Below the pieces are notes generated by a model. The model was not told where the DNA came from. It made no database searches and saw only the letters and a program-made list of their open reading frames with translations. From NCBI RefSeq assembly GCF_017743865.1, contig NZ_JAGHRJ010000001.1:1-64000 (forward strand): a DNA stretch of 64,000 nt, given 5' to 3'. The stretch comes from Labrenzia sp. R4_2. Its GTDB lineage: Bacteria; Pseudomonadota; Alphaproteobacteria; Rhizobiales; Stappiaceae. Position numbers and translations under genes: made by a program. This document shows positions 34,153-43,187 of the stretch, one piece after another; positions within the stretch are counted from its first letter, which is position 1; every line of letters starts with the position of its first letter.

Positions 34153-34593
34153 GTGACTGCAGCACCAACCCGCTATGCCTTCATCAAGGCCAACTGGCAT
34201 GCCGACATCGTGGACCGCGCTCTGGATGGGTTTTGTGAAGTGATCCCGGCCGACCAGGTCGATGTCTTCACCGTGCCCGGCGCCTTCGAAATGCCGTTGC
34301 TCGCGCGCGATCTGGCCAACAGCGGCAAATATGCTGCCGTCGCTGCGGCGGCTCTGGTGGTCGATGGCGGGATCTACCGGCATGACTTTGTGGCGCAGGC
34401 CGTTGTCAGCGGCCTGATGCAGGCGGGTCTGGACAGCAATGTGCCGGTCCTGTCGGTGTCTCTGACCCCGCATCACTTCCAGCCGACCGAGCACCACATC
34501 GGCATCTACAAGGACCACTTCGTCGAAAAAGGCCGGGAAGCCGCGCAAGCCGCCCTCATGATCGGTGAAACCCGGGAAAGCCTGAAAGGCTAA
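34153..34593 (+). CDS. ribH: 6,7-dimethyl-8-ribityllumazine synthase, type II
   Basis: The 146-residue protein condenses the ribityl-uracil precursor with a four-carbon phosphate to form lumazine in riboflavin synthesis. 'VFTVPGAFEMPLLARDLANS' and 'VDGGIYRHDFVAQAVV' identify it; the latter has the catalytic histidine and is typical of the decameric type II enzymes known from Brucella RibH2. A second ribH is usual in such genomes but is not in this window. GTG at 34153 is the likely start, placed after GGAGAAAG; TTG at 34141 overlaps that site. No FMN riboswitch was seen upstream. A strong terminator follows. Confidence 0.88.
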   Translation: MTAAPTRYAFIKANWHADIVDRALDGFCEVIPADQVDVFTVPGAFEMPLLARDLANSGKYAAVAAAALVVDGGIYRHDFVAQAVVSGLMQAGLDSNVPVLSVSLTPHHFQPTEHHIGIYKDHFVEKGREAAQAALMIGETRESLKG

Positions 34594-34637
34594 GAGGGGT
34601 CTCACGGAACACTGTGACCCGATGTGGCGAAATTGAA

Positions 34638-34674
34638 TCCACCAGATGGGGAGCCCATCTGGTGGACTTTTTTG
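34638..34674 (+). terminator. Intrinsic terminator of ribH
   Basis: TCCACCAGATGGG pairs perfectly with CCCATCTGGTGGA around a GAG loop and is followed by CTTTTTT. This is a strong Rho-independent terminator 44 bp after the ribH stop codon. Confidence 0.93.
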
Positions 34675-34746
34675 AGCCGTGCTTTTGGAGTTTTTGCCGT
34701 TCTTCGTTATATTCAGTGAGAGGATTGCGGTGTGAGAGACACGACA

Positions 34747-34932
34747 ATGGATACAAAAGCCAAGTGCAAGACAGACGGTGCACCAGACAATGCAACTGGC
34801 CGTGACCACTTTGTCAAAGGCCTCGCTGTGGCTGATCAGGTGCAGTCTCAAATGCCGCACCGCTCCATCCGCGACATGGTGATTGACAACAACGAACGTT
34901 TTGCCGCGACAATGAAGTCTCTGGGCGAGTAG
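34747..34932 (+). CDS. Putative antitoxin of a Doc-type toxin
   Basis: The 61-residue protein has a polar, probably disordered N-terminal half and a helical C-terminal half ('SIRDMVIDNNERFAATMKSL'). It stops 4 bp before the start of a Doc-like toxin. The size, order and spacing fit a type II antitoxin gene preceding its toxin. It does not look like Phd, which has a recognisable N-terminal DNA-binding fold; the C-terminal helix could neutralise the toxin. The start at 34747 is an ATG; GTG at 34732 is an alternative. Function is inferred from context. Confidence 0.6.
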   Translation: MDTKAKCKTDGAPDNATGRDHFVKGLAVADQVQSQMPHRSIRDMVIDNNERFAATMKSLGE

Positions 34933-34936
34933 GGTT

Positions 34937-35332
34937 TTGGCCGAACCGACTTGGCTGACTTTCGGTCAGGTGACAGAAATTATCGACGTGGTCGGCGAAT
35001 TATATCCGCGCCATCGCGTTGAATTGGTTCGTCCCGATGATCTTGCCGCCGCATTGGAACGCCCGGTGAACCGGTTTCACTATGCGGGTGAAACCAGTTT
35101 GTTCATGCTCGCGGCCGAATACATTTATGGAATTGGCAAGGCACATGCTTTGGTCGATGGAAACAAGCGCATCGCGTTTCAGTCTGCGCTTGTCTTTCTT
35201 GAATTGAACCGCGTGCGGCTGAATGAGCCGGCTGACGAATTCTTTGCCGTCTACATCAAGGCTTTGATGGCTGACCGCATCAACATGCAAATGTTGTCTA
35301 CGGTCTTCTCAGTGTTCTCCGAGCCAATGTAG
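34937..35332 (+). CDS. Death-on-curing (Doc) family toxin
   Basis: The 131-residue protein has the Fic/Doc fold with the active-site motif 'HALVDGNKR' (residues about 70-78), matching H-x-F/L-x-D-G-N-K-R of Doc kinases. Doc proteins phosphorylate EF-Tu and stop translation; Fic relatives transfer AMP. The Doc-type K in 'GNKR' supports the kinase form. It begins with TTG just 4 bp after the antitoxin stop, so the two are probably translationally coupled. It lies between the ribH terminator and the convergent MFS gene, a small insert in an otherwise housekeeping region. Confidence 0.82.
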   Translation: MAEPTWLTFGQVTEIIDVVGELYPRHRVELVRPDDLAAALERPVNRFHYAGETSLFMLAAEYIYGIGKAHALVDGNKRIAFQSALVFLELNRVRLNEPADEFFAVYIKALMADRINMQMLSTVFSVFSEPM

Positions 35333-35336
35333 CTCC

Positions 35337-36572
35337 TCACTCCGCCGCTTGTTGGGCGAGACGGTCGACGGGTTTTTCCTGTATCGGCCAGTGGATGATG
35401 GCGGCGGCGATGCCGAGGGCAATGCCCATCCACCAGATGGCGTCGTAGGAGCCGGTTTCGTCATAGAGTTTGCCGCCGAGCCAGACGCCCAGGAACGAGC
35501 CGATCTGGTGCGACAAGAACACGAAGCCGAACAGGGTTGCCATGTAGCGTGGCCCGAACATGACTGCGACCAGCCCCGAGGTGGGCGGTACGGTGGACAG
35601 CCACAACAGGCCCATCAGCGCGGAGAACACAAGCACCGAAACCGGGGTCACCGGCAGCATGATAAAGCCGAAGATGACCACGGCCCGGGCAAGATAGATC
35701 AGCGACAGAAATATCGGCTTGGAATAGCGCCCGCCGATGTATCCAGAGGCGAGGGAGCCGACGATGTTGAACAGGCCAATCAGCGCAATCGAGGTCGCGC
35801 CCCATGACGGGTCAAGCCCGAGATCGGCAATATAGGGCGGCAGGTGGACGGTGATGAACGCCACGTGGAATCCGCAGACGAAAAAGCCAATGGTCAGCAG
35901 AATGAATCCACGTGTGCCGAACGCCTCGGCCATCGCGCTCGTCAAGCTCTGGTCCGCAACAGCCTGATCGGAAGACGGCGGAGTTGCCTTGCCTTTCAGA
36001 GCAATCGCCAAAAGCGGGATCAGGGCGATCAGCCCCATGAAAACGATCAGAGTCTGCTGCCAGCCAATGCCGGCAATCAGAGCACCGCCAAGTGGGGCAA
36101 ACAGGAACTGCCCGAGAGACCCGGAGGCCGTTCCAATGCCGAAAGCGAGTGAACGTTGTTCCGGCGACACTGTTCGGCCAAACGAGGCGAGCACAAGCGA
36201 GAAAGACGAGAAGGCGACGCCCAGGCCGATGAGGACACCTGCCGAGACATGCAGCGCAACCGCGCTTTGGGCATCGACCATCAGAAAGAGGCCAGCTGCA
36301 TAAAGCGCCGCGCCAATGGCCATCGCTTTCCAGGTGCCGAACCGGTCGGCGAACATACCTGCAATCGGCTGGCCGATTCCCCACATCAGGTTCTGGATGG
36401 CAATCGCCAGCGCGAAGATCTCCCGGCTCCAGTCGCGGGCTTCTGTCATCGGCTGGAAGAAGAGGCCCATGGCAGAGCGGGGCCCAAAGGAAATCAGCGC
36501 AATCAGACAACCGCAGGCTATCACCAGGGGAATGTTGGGGCCATCGCGCCGCGATGTGGATGCAGTTGACAT
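35337..36572 (-). CDS. Major facilitator superfamily transporter
   Basis: The 411-residue protein has twelve predicted helices. The N-terminal half has 'GPRSAMGLFFQPMTEARDWSREIFALAIAIQNLMWGIGQP' character and 'GMFADRFGTWKAMAIGA' (the loop 2-3 MFS signature). The C-terminal half has 'GSLASGYIGGRYSKP'. It resembles MFS members of the oxalate/formate-type or monocarboxylate group, but the substrate is unclear. It is divergent from nadA, and the shared 409-bp region contains a candidate NadQ site, so a niacin-related role is possible but not shown. GAGAGG precedes the ATG. Confidence 0.85.
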   Translation of the reverse strand: MSTASTSRRDGPNIPLVIACGCLIALISFGPRSAMGLFFQPMTEARDWSREIFALAIAIQNLMWGIGQPIAGMFADRFGTWKAMAIGAALYAAGLFLMVDAQSAVALHVSAGVLIGLGVAFSSFSLVLASFGRTVSPEQRSLAFGIGTASGSLGQFLFAPLGGALIAGIGWQQTLIVFMGLIALIPLLAIALKGKATPPSSDQAVADQSLTSAMAEAFGTRGFILLTIGFFVCGFHVAFITVHLPPYIADLGLDPSWGATSIALIGLFNIVGSLASGYIGGRYSKPIFLSLIYLARAVVIFGFIMLPVTPVSVLVFSALMGLLWLSTVPPTSGLVAVMFGPRYMATLFGFVFLSHQIGSFLGVWLGGKLYDETGSYDAIWWMGIALGIAAAIIHWPIQEKPVDRLAQQAAE

Positions 36573-36981
36573 CAGAACCTCTCATCGTGAATTAACGATA
36601 AGATACTCCCGTCCGCCAAAACGGCCAAACGTGTATTTGTGATGTGTCCATCAATCTTGAGAATGAATTGCCGGTTGAGGCCAACGGAAGGCCGGACCGT
36701 CCCGAAGTGCGGACGAACTCCTGCAGGCCCAAACTGTCCTTTGGTTAGCCGGCGTTGGAAATCGTATATTTTGTCAAGGAATATCAATCGCTTGCGAACT
36801 GTTTTTGTGTTATTTGCCAGAAAGTAATAGATTTTGCCACGAAAGCCTCTTATATAAACTCCGAACGAGCAAAAGAGATGGGCGCAAGCCCGTTTTCTTT
36901 TGAACTTAATATGCTCAAAATGAGTATAAGTGTGCATCCGGCCAAAACACCGGTGTTCGAGCCAAAATGAGGGAGGTCGCC
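36573..36981. promoter_or_regulatory. Divergent promoter region of nadA and the MFS gene
   Basis: This 409-bp AT-rich region has no gene. A palindrome at 36910-36928 (separate entry) overlaps TATAAG at 36925-36930. That hexamer has TTGAAC at 36900-36905 as a distant (19 bp) -35 candidate. GGGAGG at 36971-36976 serves nadA. Nothing definite is seen for the MFS side beyond AT-rich stretches near 36570-36600. Confidence 0.5.
36910..36928. promoter_or_regulatory. Candidate NadQ operator upstream of nadA
   Basis: TATGCTCA (36910-36917), AAA, TGAGTATA (36921-36928) is a 19-bp palindrome with one mismatch. It overlaps the -10 candidate at 36925. A NadQ-type regulator gene is present at 44664. The sequence resembles NadQ sites as I recall them from Hyphomicrobiales; the assignment is an inference. 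Confidence 0.5.
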
Positions 36982-38064
36982 ATGACCATTGCCCAAACAA
37001 CCGCACCGGTCGGAACCCCGATCAACGACGGCCTGACGGCCCTGGATCGCTATGGCAAATTGACCCGTCCAGATCTGAGTTACACGGCTGAAGTTGCGGA
37101 AGCGACGGCCCCGATCTACCAGAAGGTGAAGCACATCATTCCGGAGATCGAGTGGCCCGCCTTGGCCCCGACAATTCACGCTATCAACAAGCTGAAAAAA
37201 GAGCGGAATGCGGTCATTCTGGCGCACAACTACATGACGCCGGACATCTTTCATGGCGTGGCCGACATTGTGGGTGACAGCTTGCAGCTTGCGATCGAGG
37301 CGACCCGCACAGATGCGGAAGTCATCGTCCAGTGCGGCGTGCACTTCATGGCGGAAACCTCCAAGATCCTGAGCCCGGAAAAGACCGTTTTGATCCCGGA
37401 CATGAAGGCTGGCTGTTCTTTGGCTGAGTCCATCACTGGCGCGGATGTGCGGGCTTTGCGTGAGCGCAACCCAGGCATCCCGATCATCACCTATGTGAAC
37501 ACGTCTGCCGACGTGAAGGCCGAATGCGATATCTGCTGCACGTCGTCCAATGCCTTGCAAGTCGTTGAGAGCTTCGGCGTAGACAAGGTGTTCCTGATCC
37601 CGGACAAGTATCTGGCGGCGAATGTCGGCAACAAGACCGATGTCGAAGTCCTGATCTGGGATGGCGCCTGTGAGGTTCACGAGCGGTTCACCGCGCAGGA
37701 GCTGCGGGATTATCGGAAGATCGAGCCGGAGGTGAAAATCATCGCACACCCGGAATGCCCGCCCGAAGTGGTCGCGGAAGCTGACTTTGCCGGCTCCACG
37801 GCGCACATGATCGATTGGGTGAAGACCAAACAGCCTGAGAAGGTGATGATGATCACCGAATGCTCCATGGCGGACAACGTCGCCAGCGAGACCCCGGAAG
37901 TGAACTTCATCCGTCCGTGCAACCTGTGCCCGCACATGAAGCGGATTACCTTGGACAAGATCCTCGATACCCTTCTTGAGATGAAGGACGAGGTGAATGT
38001 CGATCCGGTGATTGCCGAAAAGGCGCGGGTGGCTGTTGAGCGGATGATCAACTTGAAAATTTGA
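36982..38064 (+). CDS. nadA: Quinolinate synthase
   Basis: The 360-residue [4Fe-4S] enzyme condenses iminoaspartate with dihydroxyacetone phosphate to quinolinate, the second step of NAD synthesis from aspartate. Typical text includes '[25 protein letters not shown]', '[11 protein letters not shown]', '[13 protein letters not shown]' and '[14 protein letters not shown]'; cluster cysteines lie in 'QCGVHFMAE', 'DICCTSSN' and 'RPCNLCPHM'. The start at 36982 follows GGGAGG by five bases. nadB begins 99 bp after its stop, with a terminator-like hairpin between them. It is first in the nadABC group. Confidence 0.97.
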   Translation: MTIAQTTAPVGTPINDGLTALDRYGKLTRPDLSYTAEVAEATAPIYQKVKHIIPEIEWPALAPTIHAINKLKKERNAVILAHNYMTPDIFHGVADIVGDSLQLAIEATRTDAEVIVQCGVHFMAETSKILSPEKTVLIPDMKAGCSLAESITGADVRALRERNPGIPIITYVNTSADVKAECDICCTSSNALQVVESFGVDKVFLIPDKYLAANVGNKTDVEVLIWDGACEVHERFTAQELRDYRKIEPEVKIIAHPECPPEVVAEADFAGSTAHMIDWVKTKQPEKVMMITECSMADNVASETPEVNFIRPCNLCPHMKRITLDKILDTLLEMKDEVNVDPVIAEKARVAVERMINLKI

Positions 38065-38101
38065 CCGCTCAAGGTTAGGTCACACATCTTCAAATGAATA
38101 T

Positions 38102-38130
38102 CTTCCGGGCTCGGGCCCGGAAGCTCTTTT
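38102..38130 (+). terminator. Terminator-like hairpin between nadA and nadB
   Basis: CTTCCGGGC (38102-38110) pairs with GCCCGGAAG (38115-38123) around TCGG and is followed by CTCTTTTTGG. It could attenuate transcription from nadA into nadB, giving more nadA than nadB and nadC. Confidence 0.7.
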
Positions 38131-38163
38131 TGGGCATCGCCCAGTTCCATCCAGGAAGGTCCC

Positions 38164-39768
38164 ATGGCCATCTCGACCGATGATTTTGTACCTGCCTATC
38201 CGGGCAAGGATGTCGATGACGTTGTCATTTTGGGCGGCGGTTTGGCCGGCCTCTTCTGTGCACTGAAGTTGAGCCCACGGCCTGTTACGATCATCTCAAA
38301 CGCACCGATCGGGCAGGGTGCGTCGTCCGCCTGGGCCCAAGGCGGTATTGCTGCTGCGATTTCTGAAAAGGACTCGGTCGAAAAACACCGCGACGATACG
38401 TTGGCGGCCGGCTGCGGCATTTGCGAAGAAAACATCGTCGATCAGATGACCCGCGAAGGCAGCGAACGCGTTCGGGACCTTCTGTCTTATGGCGTGCCGT
38501 TTGATCAGGATCTGGAAGGCCGCCTTCAGTTATCGCGTGAGGCTGCGCACTCGCACAGCCGGGTTGTCCGTGTTCGTGGCGACATGGCCGGCAAGGCGAT
38601 CATGGACGCGCTGATTGCAGCTGTCCGCCGAACCCCGTCCATCCGGGTGCTTGAAGGCTATATAGGCGAAAGCTTTATCGGCGAAGGCCGTTATGTGACC
38701 GGTGTTCTTGCCCGGCGCCGCGGTGGTTTGGAGCGGATGGCCTTTCCCGCAAAAGCGGTTGTTCTGGCGTCTGGCGGCATCGGCCACCTTTATGCCATGA
38801 CCACCAATCCCGGCGAAGCCAATGGCCATGGATTGGCGATGGCCGCCCGCGCCGGTGCGGTCATTTCGGATGCCGAATTCGTTCAGTTCCACCCAACGGC
38901 GCTGGATGTTGGCTCCGATCCCGCTCCTCTGGCAACCGAGGCCTTGCGCGGGGAAGGCGCGATCCTTGTCAACAAGGCGGGCGAGCGGTTCATGAAAGGC
39001 ATCCATGCGGATCTGGAACTCGCGCCCCGTGACATTGTCGCCAGGGCCATCCACCGGGAGATCCTCGAAGGCCGCGGTGCTTTTCTCGATTGCCGGGACG
39101 CGATTGGCGCCCGCTTTAGAGACGATTTTCCAACCGTGTTTGCCGCCGCGCAAAGCGCTGGCCTCGACCCGATAAAAGATCTGCTGCCGGTCGCACCGGC
39201 CGAGCATTACCACATGGGCGGTGTCCTGACCGATGCCAACGGCCGGACATCCCTCGATAACCTTTGGGCTGCAGGGGAAGTTGCCAGCACCGGTGCGCAC
39301 GGCGCGAACCGGCTGGCCTCCAATTCCCTTTTGGAAGCCGTGGTGTTTGCCGCGCGCATTGCGGAAGATATCCAAGGCCTGATGCCGACGCCGCGCAGCG
39401 CTTTTTGGGACGAGATGGACGCAGCGCCGGGTCTGCCAAGCCAGCGGAACATCGAAGAGCGCGATGCGATCACGGTCCTGCGGAGCACACTGTCCGAAAA
39501 TGTCGGTGTTCTGCGAAATCGGGAAGGCCTGAGAAAGGCGCTGGCGGATATTCAAAAAGCCGAAAGCGTCTGTGTGCGCCAGTCCATTCAAAACATGATG
39601 GTGACCGGCAAACTCATTGCCGCAGCGGCGCTCATGCGCGAAGAAAGCCGGGGTGGCCATTTCCGTACCGATTTCCCGGATGAAAACCCGGCGATGGCCA
39701 AGCGGTCCTACACAACCTTGAAAGAGGTCAACGCGCTTGTCGCCGAGAGCCTCGAAACAGCGATCTGA
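38164..39768 (+). CDS. nadB: L-aspartate oxidase
   Basis: The 534-residue FAD enzyme oxidises aspartate to iminoaspartate for nadA. The FAD site is '[18 protein letters not shown]', followed by '[15 protein letters not shown]', '[15 protein letters not shown]' with substrate-binding histidine, '[11 protein letters not shown]' and the late '[29 protein letters not shown]' region. Length is normal for the family. ATG at 38164 is preceded by AGGAAGG. nadC follows 14 bp after its stop, so nadB and nadC form a tight pair. Confidence 0.97.
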   Translation: MAISTDDFVPAYPGKDVDDVVILGGGLAGLFCALKLSPRPVTIISNAPIGQGASSAWAQGGIAAAISEKDSVEKHRDDTLAAGCGICEENIVDQMTREGSERVRDLLSYGVPFDQDLEGRLQLSREAAHSHSRVVRVRGDMAGKAIMDALIAAVRRTPSIRVLEGYIGESFIGEGRYVTGVLARRRGGLERMAFPAKAVVLASGGIGHLYAMTTNPGEANGHGLAMAARAGAVISDAEFVQFHPTALDVGSDPAPLATEALRGEGAILVNKAGERFMKGIHADLELAPRDIVARAIHREILEGRGAFLDCRDAIGARFRDDFPTVFAAAQSAGLDPIKDLLPVAPAEHYHMGGVLTDANGRTSLDNLWAAGEVASTGAHGANRLASNSLLEAVVFAARIAEDIQGLMPTPRSAFWDEMDAAPGLPSQRNIEERDAITVLRSTLSENVGVLRNREGLRKALADIQKAESVCVRQSIQNMMVTGKLIAAAALMREESRGGHFRTDFPDENPAMAKRSYTTLKEVNALVAESLETAI

Positions 39769-39782
39769 TTGCGAGTATTTCC

Positions 39783-40643
39783 ATGCCAAGACATCTGCCG
39801 GACCTGCCGCGCCTGATGGTGGACGATGCCGTTAAGGCGGCGCTTCTGGAAGACTGGGGCCGCGCCGGGGACATCACGAGCCAGGCAACCATCCCGGCGA
39901 CTGCACGGGCAACGGCTGTCATCGCGGCGCGCAAACCGGGCGTGTTGTCAGGTGTAGCACTTGCAGAAAGCGCGTTCCGCCAGACGGACGCCAGCCTGTC
40001 TTTCGCAGCTGACAAACAGGATGGCGATCGGCTTGAACCCGGTAATGTTGTTGCCCGGATTTCCGGACCGGCTCGCGCGCTGCTGTCGGCCGAACGGGTG
40101 GCCCTGAATTTCCTTGGCCACCTTTCTGGGATTGCCAGTGCAACGGCACTCTTCGCCGACCGGATTGCCCACACAAAGGCATCAATTGTCTGCACCCGTA
40201 AAACAACACCTGGCTTGCGCGGGTTTGAAAAATACGCGGTGAAATGCGGGGGCGGGTCCAATCACCGCTTCGGTCTGGATGATGCAATCCTGATCAAGGA
40301 CAATCATATCGCGGTTGCTGGCGGGGTTGTTGCAGCCGTTTCTGCGGCCAAGGCCTATGCCGGGCATCTGGTAAAGATCGAAGTTGAAGTGGACACGCTG
40401 GAGCAACTTCATCAGGCTCTTGGAGCAGAGCCCGATGTGATCATGCTGGACAACATGCCGCCCAAAACGCTTGAAAAAGCCGTCGAAATCACGGGTGGAA
40501 AAGCGCTTCTGGAAGCCTCAGGCGGGATCGAACTGGACACTGTCCAGGCTGTTGCCGAGGCCGGGGTCGACCTGATCTCGTCAGGCTGGATTACCCACTC
40601 GGCCCCGGTTCTCGATCTCGGGCTTGATATCGAAACCAGCTAA
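39783..40643 (+). CDS. nadC: Nicotinate-nucleotide pyrophosphorylase (carboxylating)
   Basis: The 286-residue enzyme converts quinolinate and PRPP to nicotinate mononucleotide and CO2. Landmarks are '[18 protein letters not shown]', '[15 protein letters not shown]', '[22 protein letters not shown]', '[15 protein letters not shown]' and '[10 protein letters not shown]'. It is third in nadABC, only 14 bp after nadB. Its end faces the convergent HupE gene 6 bp away, with no hairpin between. No transposase or frameshift is seen. Confidence 0.97.
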   Translation: MPRHLPDLPRLMVDDAVKAALLEDWGRAGDITSQATIPATARATAVIAARKPGVLSGVALAESAFRQTDASLSFAADKQDGDRLEPGNVVARISGPARALLSAERVALNFLGHLSGIASATALFADRIAHTKASIVCTRKTTPGLRGFEKYAVKCGGGSNHRFGLDDAILIKDNHIAVAGGVVAAVSAAKAYAGHLVKIEVEVDTLEQLHQALGAEPDVIMLDNMPPKTLEKAVEITGGKALLEASGGIELDTVQAVAEAGVDLISSGWITHSAPVLDLGLDIETS

Positions 40644-40649
40644 ATACTT

Positions 40650-41243
40650 CTAGCTCATAACAAGCAGAACACCGCCCGCCGCCGTTATAGCGCCGATGGC
40701 GCGGATGATCGTTTTGGCAACCGGGCCATCCCGGCCAGCTGCCACATTCGCACCATGGCCGATCAGCACACCGGCTGCGTGAAGAATGGCCGTTGCGAGC
40801 GCGAAACCTGCGGCATAACCGAGCCAGCCGGCGTCCCCCATCTCGCCGCCATGCGCATGTCCGTGGCACATTCCCAAGACAGCGACCAGGGCAACGCTGA
40901 GCCAGCTCGGCAGATTGACGGCTGCTGCCACGATCAAACCAAGAATGATCACGGACGCCAGAATAACCGGTTCAACATATGGAATGGGAACGCCGGCGAG
41001 GGACAAGCCAAAGCCAGTCAGCATTGCACCGACAAATACAGTCGGCAGCAACCAGATTGCGCGGCCGCCGGCAAGCGCCGCCCACAAACCGACGGCGATC
41101 ATCGCTAGAACATGATCAAGGCCGAACACCGGGTGCGTGAAGCCGGCGGCAAAGGAGCCATGCTCTGCCGGGTCCAGGTGGGCGAATGCGGGAGAGGCCG
41201 AAACGGCCACAAGCAGCGCGGCGGCGGCGAAACGAATACTCAT
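40650..41243 (-). CDS. HupE/UreJ family metal transporter, second copy
   Basis: The 197-residue protein has a signal peptide ('AAALLVAVSASPAFA' then 'HLDPAEHGSF') and about six helices. 'GFTHPVFGLDHVLAMIAVGLWAA' matches the HupE/UreJ N-terminal signature with metal-binding histidines, and 'GMCHGHAHGGEM' is a His-rich loop of the family. These proteins carry nickel or cobalt across the inner membrane. It belongs to the classic HupE branch, unlike the gene at 24514. The start at 41243 has GAAGGA six bases upstream. It is convergent with nadC. Confidence 0.87.
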   Translation of the reverse strand: MSIRFAAAALLVAVSASPAFAHLDPAEHGSFAAGFTHPVFGLDHVLAMIAVGLWAALAGGRAIWLLPTVFVGAMLTGFGLSLAGVPIPYVEPVILASVIILGLIVAAAVNLPSWLSVALVAVLGMCHGHAHGGEMGDAGWLGYAAGFALATAILHAAGVLIGHGANVAAGRDGPVAKTIIRAIGAITAAGGVLLVMS

Positions 41244-41575
41244 GTGTGATCCTTCATTTGGTCTTTCGGGTGCCCCGGAGTGGGTCGCACCTGACATGTG
41301 GGTTTTGGGTAACCCGCCGCGGTTATGGCTGATTCCTTTGCCTTTGAAAAATCAGATAAAATACGAAGGCATTTTGTTTTGATTGAGCGCTGCTCTGCGC
41401 CTCTGAAGCAGTGAGCCATTGTCTTTCGATCATAAGTGCGCAGGATGTAAACTACCTACCACTTTCAATGAACCGGCTTGATTTTGAACAATGCGTTGCC
41501 GGAAGAAATTGCGCTGAATGATCCGCAGAGGGTCGTAGTCCAGAAGCATCGGTTTCAACTGGCAGGAAGGAATGA
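41244..41575. other. Divergent intergenic region between HupE and YqhA-like genes
   Basis: No gene is seen in this 332-bp gap. A GC-rich block at about 41268-41335 contains small inverted repeats (GGTGC with GCACC at about 41269-41293), but nothing matches a cobalamin or nickel-cobalt riboswitch. The part near 41340-41390 is AT-rich and may hold the HupE promoter. Confidence 0.4.
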
Positions 41576-42076
41576 ATGAGCGACAAGGCGGACGACACAG
41601 AAAAAGAAATGGATGTGGTCACGCGCTTGACCAGATGGGCTCAGATCCCGCTTCTGATCGGGCTTGCCATAGGCATGATGCTGTTTCTGGTCACATTCTT
41701 TGTCGATATCCTGGATGCGGTCCGGACTTTTGAATTTATGGATCGCAAGAAGACCATCCTACTGATCCTCAATCTGCTGGACATGGTGTTCATTGCCAAC
41801 CTGGTGATCATGGTGGCAACCAACACCTATAACAGCTATCGGATCCGGGCCTCTGCGCATGGAGAAGATTACATTTTGCAGGGCCAAATGGCCTACCGGC
41901 GAATGAAACACCGGATCGTCTCCACGATCATCATCATCTCCTCGATCCATGTTCTGAGTGAGCTTTTGGAGTACTCCCAGGCAACCGCGCTGCAAGTGGC
42001 CGCCTTGTTTGGCTTTCATTTGATTTTGCTGGCGACCTATGTTGTGACCAATGTCTTTGAATCCAACGAGAGATAG
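41576..42076 (+). CDS. YqhA / UPF0114 family membrane protein
   Basis: The 166-residue protein has four predicted helices. 'ILLILNLLDMVFIANLVIMVATNTYNSY' corresponds to the UPF0114 signature, and the C-terminal 'AALFGFHLILLATYVVTNVF' is typical too. The function of the family is unknown. The N-terminus is highly charged ('SDKADDTEKEMD') before the first helix. AGGAAGG lies five bases before the ATG. A GlxA-type regulator follows after 36 bp and may be co-transcribed. Confidence 0.72.
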   Translation: MSDKADDTEKEMDVVTRLTRWAQIPLLIGLAIGMMLFLVTFFVDILDAVRTFEFMDRKKTILLILNLLDMVFIANLVIMVATNTYNSYRIRASAHGEDYILQGQMAYRRMKHRIVSTIIIISSIHVLSELLEYSQATALQVAALFGFHLILLATYVVTNVFESNER

Positions 42077-42112
42077 TGCACAAGCGCTGCCCCTTGAGAC
42101 ACTGGTCTTGAA

Positions 42113-43150
42113 ATGCCGCAAACTGATGATCATCCCGAAGCCATACTCCAAACGGCCGAATTAAGTGGTGCCGCACAGGCGGCATCCGGGGTCACCAGCA
42201 TCTGTTTCCTGCTTCTGGATAACTTCTCGCTGCTGTCCTTTTCATCCGCCATTGAACCCTTGCGCATCGCCAACAAGATCATGAAGCGCAAGGCGTTCGA
42301 GTATGTGTGTTGCACACTGGACGGCAACGACGCCCTGGCGAGTTCCGGTGGGATTATGCGGGCGGATTGCGCATTGGATGATGTTAAGTCGGCGGATCTT
42401 CTGGCGATTTGCAGCAGCGATGATGTCGAGCTGAACAGCCTGAGCCCTGCGCACAAAAACCGGATCCGCCGCTTCGCTCACCAGAAAACCCGGATCGCGG
42501 GCATTTGTACTGGTGCCTATGTTCTTGCGGATCTTGGGTTACTCGAGGGGCGGCAATGCACGATCCATTGGGAATATGCTGATCTCTTTAAGGAGCGCTT
42601 CCCGAAGGCCAGACTCATCGACAGCCTGATCCAGACCGACGATCATTATTTAACCTGTGCTGGCGGAACGACGGCGCTGGATCTGATGATTGGCTATATC
42701 GCCGATCTGCATGGCGGAGCGGTAGCCAGTGATGTCGCCAGCATCGCCCTGCACCAGGATATGAGATCGGGCAGTGAACGGCAGAACACGCTGATGCGTG
42801 ACGAGCTCTACCTGATCCCGCCGCGTCTGCGCTGGTGCATTGAACTGATGACGGAAAACGTCGGAGAAACCCTGTCCCAGAACGAACTGGCGGCGCGGCT
42901 CAATGTCAGCCCACGGCAGCTCCAACGGGATTTTCAGCACTATTTCGAATGTTCGCCGCTCGCCTATTACAGCAAGATCCGGCTCGACATTGCTCAGCGG
43001 CTGGTCTGCCGGACAGCGATGCCGATCATTGAAATTGCGGTGGCGTGCGGGTTTGCCAATGCTTCACATTTTGCAAAACGCTACAAGAGCTTGCACGGCA
43101 AGAGCCCGATCGAGGACCGGCAGGCGAAAGGCCGGCCCCGGCAACAATGA
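42113..43150 (+). CDS. GlxA family transcriptional regulator (DJ-1/PfpI plus AraC domain)
   Basis: The 345-residue protein joins an N-terminal class I glutamine-amidotransferase-like (DJ-1/PfpI) domain (about 25-190, with 'RIAGICTGAYVLADLGLLEG' at the elbow cysteine and 'CTIHWEYADLFKERFP') to a C-terminal AraC helix-turn-helix (about 240-340, 'LSQNELAARLNVSPRQLQRDF' and 'IEIAVACGFANASHFAKRYK'). Such regulators often sense nitrogenous compounds such as glycine betaine or arginine and activate their catabolism. The target is not evident here. It follows the YqhA-like gene and is convergent with the SleB gene. Confidence 0.92.
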   Translation: MPQTDDHPEAILQTAELSGAAQAASGVTSICFLLLDNFSLLSFSSAIEPLRIANKIMKRKAFEYVCCTLDGNDALASSGGIMRADCALDDVKSADLLAICSSDDVELNSLSPAHKNRIRRFAHQKTRIAGICTGAYVLADLGLLEGRQCTIHWEYADLFKERFPKARLIDSLIQTDDHYLTCAGGTTALDLMIGYIADLHGGAVASDVASIALHQDMRSGSERQNTLMRDELYLIPPRLRWCIELMTENVGETLSQNELAARLNVSPRQLQRDFQHYFECSPLAYYSKIRLDIAQRLVCRTAMPIIEIAVACGFANASHFAKRYKSLHGKSPIEDRQAKGRPRQQ

Positions 43151-43187
43151 TCACAGAAGTAGATTGAGAAACCGAAGGACGGCTGGA

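Noticed and set aside
41244..41575. Cobalamin or nickel-cobalt riboswitch before the HupE gene
   Set aside because: None of the conserved core strings were found in either orientation; only short inverted repeats are present.
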